From positions 22,503 to 30,981 of the forward strand of contig WVWW01000194.1 in the NCBI GenBank assembly GCA_011773795.1: a stretch of DNA of 8,479 nucleotides, written 5' to 3'. This DNA is from Acidobacteriota bacterium. GTDB taxonomy: Bacteria; Acidobacteriota; Polarisedimenticolia; Polarisedimenticolales; Polarisedimenticolaceae. Positions 1 through 5,784 of the stretch are shown here, piece by piece. A program made the position numbers and the translations under genes. The notes below the pieces were generated by a model. That model searched no databases and had not been told where the DNA came from. It saw only the letters and a program-made list of their open reading frames with translations. The first letter of the stretch is position 1. The number at the start of each line of letters is the position of its first letter.

Positions 1-2
1 TG

Positions 3-1826
3 ACGGTGGCCGACTACGGCGGGCTCGAGCGTGTTCGAGGCGAGCTGGTCCGCGTGCTTCGCGATTATCGCCGTGAACGCGACAAGGTCGTCGTGGCCGA
101 TTTCAATCGTGCGACTTACGATCCCGAGCTCAGCCTGTACCGGATCGGCGGCGGCTCGCTCGGCGGCAAGGCGCGGGGGCTGGCGTTCGTCAACCGCTTG
201 CTCAACGAGACGCGTATCGCGGACCGCTATCCCGGCACACGCATCGTCGTACCGCGTGCTGCCGTCGTGGGAACCGACGTTTTCGACGAGTTCCTCGAGA
301 CCAACGAGCTGAAGGACTGGGCGATCCAGTGCGAGTCGGATCGCGAGATCAACGCCCGTTTTCTCGCCGCGCCGTTCCCGCGGGAGGCGTTCGAGGATCT
401 GCGCGTGTTTCTCGCCAAGAATCCCGTGCCGCTGGCGGTTCGGTCGTCCGGCCTACTGGAGGATTCGCCGAACCAGCCCTTCGCGGGCGTCTACAAGACT
501 TACATGTTGCCCAATCGCGACAAGAGCCTCGACCAGCGGCTGATCCAACTGGTGTCTGCGGTCAAGCGCGTCTATGCTTCGACGTTCTCGCGCCAAGCCA
601 AGGCGTACCTCGGCATGACCCCGTACCGGCTCGAGGAAGAGAAGATGGCGGTCATCGTCCAGCGCGTCGTCGGTAGCGCGCGGGACAGCCGCTTCTACCC
701 CGACTTCGCCGGCGTGGCCCGATCGCACAACTTCTACCCGACGCCGCCGCTCAAGGCGGAGGAGGGAATCGTCGCCGTGGCGGCTGGTCTCGGCCGCAGC
801 GTGGTCGAGGGCGCGAACTGCTATCGATTCTCGCCGGCGCACCCACGCGTGCAGGTCGGCGCCTCCTCCACGCACGAGATCCTGGCCAACTCGCAGCGCG
901 AGTTCTATGCGATGGACCTGTCTCGCGAGCCGGGTCGGAGTGATGCCGAGGGCGACGAGATGGTGCTCTGCAGCCTCGAAGAGGCCGAGCGTCACGGTGT
1001 CCTCGACGCCATCGCATCGACTTATTCGCCCGACAACGACCGCCTGAGCGACGGGATCGGCCGTCCGGGGATGCGCGTGGTCACCTTCGCGCCGATCCTC
1101 AAGCACGACGTGTTTCCGCTGGCCCAGTTGCTGGGCCAGTTGCTCGACTACGGCGAGCAGGGGACCAGCGCACCGGTCGAGATCGAATTCGCCGTCAACC
1201 TCACGGTGCCCAAGCGCGAGCAGCCGGAGTTCGGTTTCTTGCAGATGCGGCCGCTGGCGCTGGCCAGCGAGGCCGAGGAGCTCGAGATCGGCCACGTGCT
1301 GTCGTCCCAACTGGTTTGCCGCAGCGACAGCGTGCTGGGCAATGGGCGCATCTCCGACATCTCCGACGTGGTGGTGGTCGGTCGCGATACATTCGACCGC
1401 AACCGCAGCGCGGAGGTCGCCGAGGAGGTTGCAAGGCTCAACGCGAAGCTGCAGGCCCGCGGGCGCCCGTACCTGCTGGTCGGGGTCGGTCGCTGGGGGT
1501 CCAACGATCCGCACCTCGGGATTCCGGTGCGCTGGAACGAGATCGCGGGCGTGCGGGCGATCGTCGAGTCCGGCTTCCGGGACATGCAGGTCACCCCGTC
1601 CCAGGGCACCCACTTCTTCCAGAACCTCACCTCGTGCAACGTCGGCTACTTCACCGTCAACCCGGAGGCCGGCGAGGGCTTCATCGACTGGGAGTGGCTG
1701 GCTCACGCGAAGCCGGTCGAGGAGAGCGAGTTCGTACGCTGGTTGAGTTTCGACCAGCCGCTGCTGATCAAGATGAGCGGACGCACCGGCGAGGGTGTCG
1801 TGCTCAAACCCGGTGCGGAGGGCTAG
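3..1826 (+). CDS. PEP/pyruvate-binding (PPDK N-domain) protein without phosphohistidine domain, 5' end off window
   Basis: Residues are counted from the GTG at position 6; the frame stays open to the window edge, so this GTG is probably internal. The visible 606 residues carry the ATP-grasp nucleotide-binding half of PEP synthase/pyruvate phosphate dikinase. GGGSLGGKARGLA (48-60, Lys55) matches the glycine-rich Lys loop, LAVRSSGLLED (143-153, Arg146) the conserved Arg loop, and VEIEFAV (391-397) plus FLQMRPL (411-417) the acidic and Gln/Arg ATP-site motifs. No swivelling phosphohistidine domain (GGxTSHA-type motif) or PEP-binding TIM barrel follows. Instead there is a C-terminal region with VGRWGSNDPHLGIPV (494-508) and PSQGTHFFQN (531-540), which I recognise as conserved in this standalone family. 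Homologues I recall carry further sequence, often receiver-like, upstream, consistent with truncation. The protein is likely cytoplasmic. Its reaction is unknown; calling it PEP synthase would be over-annotation. rpiA follows 5 bp later on the same strand. Confidence 0.88.
   Translation, partial: TVADYGGLERVRGELVRVLRDYRRERDKVVVADFNRATYDPELSLYRIGGGSLGGKARGLAFVNRLLNETRIADRYPGTRIVVPRAAVVGTDVFDEFLETNELKDWAIQCESDREINARFLAAPFPREAFEDLRVFLAKNPVPLAVRSSGLLEDSPNQPFAGVYKTYMLPNRDKSLDQRLIQLVSAVKRVYASTFSRQAKAYLGMTPYRLEEEKMAVIVQRVVGSARDSRFYPDFAGVARSHNFYPTPPLKAEEGIVAVAAGLGRSVVEGANCYRFSPAHPRVQVGASSTHEILANSQREFYAMDLSREPGRSDAEGDEMVLCSLEEAERHGVLDAIASTYSPDNDRLSDGIGRPGMRVVTFAPILKHDVFPLAQLLGQLLDYGEQGTSAPVEIEFAVNLTVPKREQPEFGFLQMRPLALASEAEELEIGHVLSSQLVCRSDSVLGNGRISDISDVVVVGRDTFDRNRSAEVAEEVARLNAKLQARGRPYLLVGVGRWGSNDPHLGIPVRWNEIAGVRAIVESGFRDMQVTPSQGTHFFQNLTSCNVGYFTVNPEAGEGFIDWEWLAHAKPVEESEFVRWLSFDQPLLIKMSGRTGEGVVLKPGAEG
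1817..1822 (+). promoter_or_regulatory. Ribosome binding site of rpiA
   Basis: GGAGGG lies 9 nt before the ATG at 1832 and inside the last codons of the upstream gene. It fixes the rpiA start and implies translational coupling between the two genes. Confidence 0.75.
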
Positions 1827-1831
1827 GCCGG

Positions 1832-2485
1832 ATGACGCAGGATGAAAAGAAGCAGGCGGTCGCGCGCGCGGCACTCGAGCTCGTCGAGCCCGGCATCGTG
1901 CTGGGTGTCGGAACCGGCTCGACCACCAACTGCTTCATCGATCTCCTCGGGCCGCTGGCCGACAGGCTCCACGGCGCCGTCTCCAGCTCCGAGGCCAGCG
2001 CCGAACGGCTCGCGGCCCTCGGCGTGCGTCTGCTCGATCTCACCGACGTCGGCCGCATCCCGCTGTACGTCGACGGCGCCGACGAGGCCAACGCGAAACT
2101 GCACCTGATCAAGGGCGGCGGCGGAGCGCTGACGCGCGAGAAGATCGTCGCCGCGGCCAGCGAACGATTCGTCTGCATCATCGACGACACCAAGCGTGTC
2201 GAGACACTGGGCCGGTTTCCGTTGCCCGTGGAAGTCATCCCGATGGCGCGCAATCATGTCGCGTCGCGCATCGAGTCGCTCGGCGGTCGTCCCGTCCCAC
2301 GCGAGGGGTTCGTGACCGACAACGGCAACGTCATCCTCGACGTACACGAGCTCAGGATCGACGACGCCCCGGGTCTCGAGACCGAGCTCGACGGGATCGC
2401 CGGCGTGGTCGCGAACGGCCTGTTCAGCCGGCGCCCGGCAGACCTGCTCCTGATCGGCTCGGAGCAAGGCGTGGAACGGTTCTAG
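1832..2485 (+). CDS. rpiA: Ribose-5-phosphate isomerase A
   Basis: This 217-residue protein interconverts ribose 5-phosphate and ribulose 5-phosphate in the non-oxidative pentose phosphate pathway, in the cytoplasm. It aligns with E. coli RpiA (219 aa) almost without gaps, beginning with a near-identical MTQDE N-terminus. Visible motifs are the phosphate loop GVGTGSTT (25-32), AVSSSEAS (49-56), YVDGADE (79-85), KGGGGALTREK (94-104), FPLPVEVIPMAR (129-140) and VTDNGNVILDVH (161-172). The catalytic and binding residues Asp81, Asp84, Lys94 and Glu103 sit at the E. coli numbering. The ATG at 1832 is chosen for the GGAGGG Shine-Dalgarno sequence and the family N-terminus; the same frame is open much further upstream, but that is out-of-frame shadow of the preceding gene. 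It probably sits in an operon with the PEP-binding gene. Its stop is separated by 1 bp from the stop of the convergent repeat protein. Confidence 0.98.
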   Translation: MTQDEKKQAVARAALELVEPGIVLGVGTGSTTNCFIDLLGPLADRLHGAVSSSEASAERLAALGVRLLDLTDVGRIPLYVDGADEANAKLHLIKGGGGALTREKIVAAASERFVCIIDDTKRVETLGRFPLPVEVIPMARNHVASRIESLGGRPVPREGFVTDNGNVILDVHELRIDDAPGLETELDGIAGVVANGLFSRRPADLLLIGSEQGVERF

Positions 2486-2496
2486 CTCACTCCACG
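2470..2496. terminator. Weak inverted repeat spanning the convergent stop codons
   Basis: CGTGGA (2470-2475) and TCCACG (2491-2496) form a 6-bp inverted repeat with a 15-nt loop. The loop contains the rpiA TAG (2483-2485) and the opposing TGA (complement of 2487-2489). No T-tract follows on either strand, so this is not a convincing intrinsic terminator. It is the only hairpin I see at a junction that otherwise has no room for one, and it could be chance. Confidence 0.2.
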
Positions 2497-5400
2497 TTCA
2501 GCCGCAGCTCGCTGACCCCGCCCTCGACGACGTCGACCATGCCCGACCCGCCGCCCGCCACGCTCACGCGGTAGCTACCCTCCGGGAGGTTTCGAGCGAC
2601 GGCGAGGCCATCCGGTCCGGAGACCGGTGCGGGGTTGAACATGAACAGCGTGTCGCTCGCCAGCCAGCGGGGCTCCGCGTGAATCTCCAGTGCCCGACCT
2701 TCCACCGGTGCACCGTCAGGAGCGACGAGGGTCACGGCGATGCTGCCGCCGAAACCGGCGTGCAGGGTGATCTCCGTGTCCGCCGACGGGACGACACCGG
2801 TCAGCCGCGCCGGGGCCCAGCCACGCGTCAGCGCGGTGACGTCGAAGCTGCCTTCGGGCGGGACGTCCAGCACGAACGACCCGTCTTCCTGCAGGCCGGA
2901 CTGCGCCGCCAGGTCCAGGCGATAGGTTCCGGCCGGAGCGGCGACGACGATTCCCTGCGAGAGCGGCGCGCCCCGTGGGCCCACCAACCGGCCGCGGATC
3001 TGAGCCGCGCTCTCCTCGAGCACCAGCTCGAGGTCGTCGATCTGAGTGTCGGCCAGCAGCTGGATCGGAGCCGACCGGACGGGGCGGTAGCCGCCCCGAG
3101 AAGCGCCGATCCGGTAGGTACCCGGTTGCAGATGCTTCAAAGAGAAGCGCCCGCGAGGGTTGGTCATCGTGAAGGCGCCCCTCGCGCCGATCGGATCGAG
3201 GTCGCGGTTGGCGGCGTGGATGGCGACGCCACGCAGCGGATTCCCGTCCGCGTCGACGACGCGGCCACGGATCCCGTTGACCGCGATGTCGAAGTCGCGC
3301 GACAGCGAACGCACGTTCCCGACACGCACCCTCACCGTCTGACGCGCGCCACCCGACTCGACGAGAACGTCGTACTCCCCCGGATCGCCGAGCTCGATGC
3401 GATAAGTACCGCTCCCCGGTTCGACCTGCGTGGAGGCCGTCCCGGTGCCGGGGAAGCTGCCGCTGGCCTGGAAGGTCAGGAAGCCGCGCTCCGCGAGGCG
3501 ACCGCCGACCCGCACGACGCCGCTCACCACGATCGATCGCGACAGATCGAAGTCGACGCGGCTCTCACGCTCGCTGACGACCGTCACGCCCTTCGCGGTG
3601 CCGAACGGGGCGCCGTTCTCGACGAACGCGTGAACGCGGCACTGCGCGTCCGGAAGCTTCGTCACACGGTAGTACCCCTGCAGGTCGGTCTTCGCCGACC
3701 GGTTGGCTTGCATTTCGGGGCACTCGACTCCTATCCCGACGTCCGCCACCGGCCCGCCGTCGCGATCCCGTGTGTAGCCATGGACAACCCCGCCTTCCGA
3801 GAACTCGATGTCCAGCGCGGCTACCTCCACGTCCTCGATCAGCTCCAGCTCTCCGAACCACGGCGCAAACTCGGGGTGTTGCGCGGTGGCGACGAAAAAA
3901 CCGGCGGACAGCCCCGCGATCACGAAGCGTCCCTCGACGTCCGTTCTGGCGTCGAACGACCGGTCATCGTTTCCCGCGGACGCGCTCGATCGCGGGGCCA
4001 ACCAGATCCGGCTCCCCACCGCGGGTGCCCCGTCGGGTCGCGTCGCGAGGCCCTCGACACGGTGACCCGGCTCGAGGTGGATATCGCCGACGTCCACACT
4101 GCGGTGTTCCTCGACGATCACATCGGGGAAACGCGCGACGCGATACCCGTCGGCACGGATCTCGAGCGTGTGCCGCCCCGCCGGCTCGATCGGCCAGAGA
4201 GAAAACCGTCCTTCCGCGTCGTCGACCTCGGATGTTGCCGGCACGTTCTGCGGGCCGTCCTGGTAGCTCGCCTCGACCTCGAACCGGCTGACCGCGTTGC
4301 CCTCGGGGTCGAGCACGCGCCCCGCGATACTCGCCAGCGGCGTCAGCGCGATGTTCCACTCGGCATCCCGGTCCAGCGTGAGCGTCTCCTCGAACACGTC
4401 GAATCCGTCGCCGCCGGCGCTGAGTCGGATCTCGCTGTTGGCCGGTAACCCGTCGAACTCGAACTCGCCGTCGCCGGTCTCGATACGGTGCTCGGCCTTG
4501 ACGGGGACCGTGTAGCCCACCTCGATCCAACTCGAGGGGACGCTGTTGCCGAAGCCGTCGACGATAGCCCCGGCGAGGCGGATCCCTTCCACCACCCTCA
4601 GGTCCCCCAGGTCGACGATTCTTCCGGGGCCCAACTCGATCTCGCCGAGGTCCAGTGTCTGGAAACCGGCGACCTTGAGCTGGAGTTTCAGCGGCTTGGT
4701 GGGGAGCCCGGTCAGACGGAAGCGGCCGTCCTCTCCGGCTTCACGCAGACGGACGACGTCCGCACCGGAGTGAACCAGTCGAACCTCGGGCTGCACCAGC
4801 TCACCGTCCCGGGGTGCCAATCCGAACTGCAGCGTCGCCGGTCGTTCCAGTCGAAGCTCCAGCTTGCGCCGGGTGCCCGGAACCGCACTCACGCGATCGG
4901 AGGGCACGCCGTACCAGCCGTCGGCGAGCCCGCGATAGACCCAGCGCGAGCGGAGCTCCATGCCGGGATGCCGGAACTCGCCCCGTTCGTCCGTCACCAG
5001 CGGCGGATCGAAGACGACCTCGGTGCGATTCGAGAACGGGACGGTGTACTCGTCGCGGCCGATCTTCGCCCCGGCCACGGGGCGGCCCCGGTCGTCCAAC
5101 ACGAGGCCGCCGAGCGGCGCCCCCTGCTCGAGCTCGAACAGATGAAAGAAGTCTCTCGGAAGGGGAGCCGGCAAGCCGGCTGCCGCATACGCGTGGAGCG
5201 GTGATGCGGCACCGATGCGAGCGCCGGTTTCCGGGACGCCGGTGACGACGAAACCACCGTTGGGGTCGACTTCGAACTCGGCGCAGGCGTCGAATCCGAA
5301 ACGCGAGGCGCCCCGGTCGCAGAGCCAGACGGTCGCATCGGGCAACGGCTGGCCGGTCGCTCGATCGATGACGTTACCGCGCACCGTCTTCCCCGCGGTC

Positions 5401-5705
5401 ATGCGCAAGACGAGCGGTTCACCTGGCCGGTGCTCTTTCGATACGACAGGGACGAGACCCGGGGACTCGACACGAATCCACGTCTCGTCCGTCGCGAGAT
5501 CGACGTTGAATCGCCCATCCTCGCCGACCCGGAGCACGCGCTGCGTCGAACGCGGATCGTCCGGGGATTCGAGCACGCGGACCGTTCCGCTGCGCGGCTC
5601 GCCCTCGGGGCCGAGAATCCGGCCCTCGACGCCGGCGCCGGCCGGCCGGAAAGCCAGGGCCGAAAAAAACGCCAACGCGAGCCCGATGCGAAACCGTGCG
5701 TGCAT
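2487..5705 (-). CDS. Secreted multi-module carboxypeptidase-regulatory-like (transthyretin/Ig-fold) repeat protein
   Basis: The protein has 1072 residues. An N-terminal signal peptide (basic MHARFR, hydrophobic stretch to about residue 19, likely cleavage near 23-25, Ala-Gly-Ala-Gly) directs export; there is no lipobox Cys. The rest is about twelve tandem modules of 82-92 residues, starting near 26, 108, 198, 290, 376, 459, 549, 640, 726, 811, 902 and 987. Each opens with a strand of the form V-x-G-x-V followed by D-x-x-G-x-P-(V/L), for example IRGRVVDADGNPLRG at 812. Most continue with D-x-x-G-x-F-x-(L/V)-x-x-L-P-x-G-x-Y. This is the CarboxypepD_reg/transthyretin-like beta-sandwich pattern. 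I see no protease, glycosidase or other catalytic motif, no C-terminal membrane anchor and no recognisable sorting tail. Four cysteines fall in pairs within module 2 (129, 141) and module 8 (662, 689). The likely role is structural or adhesive/ligand-binding in the periplasm or at the surface, which is inference. ATG at 5705 is preferred over TTG at 5723 because of the GAGGA site. Confidence 0.85.
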   Translation of the reverse strand: MHARFRIGLALAFFSALAFRPAGAGVEGRILGPEGEPRSGTVRVLESPDDPRSTQRVLRVGEDGRFNVDLATDETWIRVESPGLVPVVSKEHRPGEPLVLRMTAGKTVRGNVIDRATGQPLPDATVWLCDRGASRFGFDACAEFEVDPNGGFVVTGVPETGARIGAASPLHAYAAAGLPAPLPRDFFHLFELEQGAPLGGLVLDDRGRPVAGAKIGRDEYTVPFSNRTEVVFDPPLVTDERGEFRHPGMELRSRWVYRGLADGWYGVPSDRVSAVPGTRRKLELRLERPATLQFGLAPRDGELVQPEVRLVHSGADVVRLREAGEDGRFRLTGLPTKPLKLQLKVAGFQTLDLGEIELGPGRIVDLGDLRVVEGIRLAGAIVDGFGNSVPSSWIEVGYTVPVKAEHRIETGDGEFEFDGLPANSEIRLSAGGDGFDVFEETLTLDRDAEWNIALTPLASIAGRVLDPEGNAVSRFEVEASYQDGPQNVPATSEVDDAEGRFSLWPIEPAGRHTLEIRADGYRVARFPDVIVEEHRSVDVGDIHLEPGHRVEGLATRPDGAPAVGSRIWLAPRSSASAGNDDRSFDARTDVEGRFVIAGLSAGFFVATAQHPEFAPWFGELELIEDVEVAALDIEFSEGGVVHGYTRDRDGGPVADVGIGVECPEMQANRSAKTDLQGYYRVTKLPDAQCRVHAFVENGAPFGTAKGVTVVSERESRVDFDLSRSIVVSGVVRVGGRLAERGFLTFQASGSFPGTGTASTQVEPGSGTYRIELGDPGEYDVLVESGGARQTVRVRVGNVRSLSRDFDIAVNGIRGRVVDADGNPLRGVAIHAANRDLDPIGARGAFTMTNPRGRFSLKHLQPGTYRIGASRGGYRPVRSAPIQLLADTQIDDLELVLEESAAQIRGRLVGPRGAPLSQGIVVAAPAGTYRLDLAAQSGLQEDGSFVLDVPPEGSFDVTALTRGWAPARLTGVVPSADTEITLHAGFGGSIAVTLVAPDGAPVEGRALEIHAEPRWLASDTLFMFNPAPVSGPDGLAVARNLPEGSYRVSVAGGGSGMVDVVEGGVSELRLNVE

Positions 5706-5784
5706 GCCTGTCCTCGGGGACAATTCTATCCACGCTCCGTCATGCCTGGCGACCGCGTGGGTCCGTGGTTAAGATCCCTACGTC
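5706..5784. promoter_or_regulatory. 79-bp divergent upstream region shared by the repeat protein and the TonB receptor
   Basis: Promoters for both flanking genes should lie here or just inside the coding ends. On the minus strand, TAGAAT (complement of 5723-5728) is a 5/6 match to a -10 box but has no good -35 at 17 bp and would give a leader of only about 10 nt. On the plus strand, TAAGAT (5770-5775) is a 4/6 match just before the receptor ATG and would give an almost leaderless transcript. An 8-bp direct repeat CATGCCTG occurs at 5703-5710 and 5741-5748. I recognise no known operator such as a Fur box. That the region is regulatory is inferred from gene orientation; the individual boxes are weak. 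Confidence 0.4.
5711..5715 (-). promoter_or_regulatory. Ribosome binding site of the repeat protein
   Basis: Read on the minus strand, GAGGA lies 5 nt before the ATG at 5705. It supports that start over the in-frame TTG six codons upstream, which has only a GGAG 11 nt away. Confidence 0.6.

Noticed and set aside
453..1874. 473-codon open frame on the minus strand opposite the PEP-binding gene
   Set aside because: The plus-strand frame carries clear family motifs throughout. The antisense translation is rich in Arg, His, Asp and Val with no recognisable motif, typical of a codon-bias shadow in GC-rich DNA.
2679..4448. 589-codon plus-strand open frame antisense to the repeat protein
   Set aside because: It has low-complexity Arg/Asp/Pro composition and no domain pattern, while the minus strand shows regular repeat modules and a signal peptide.
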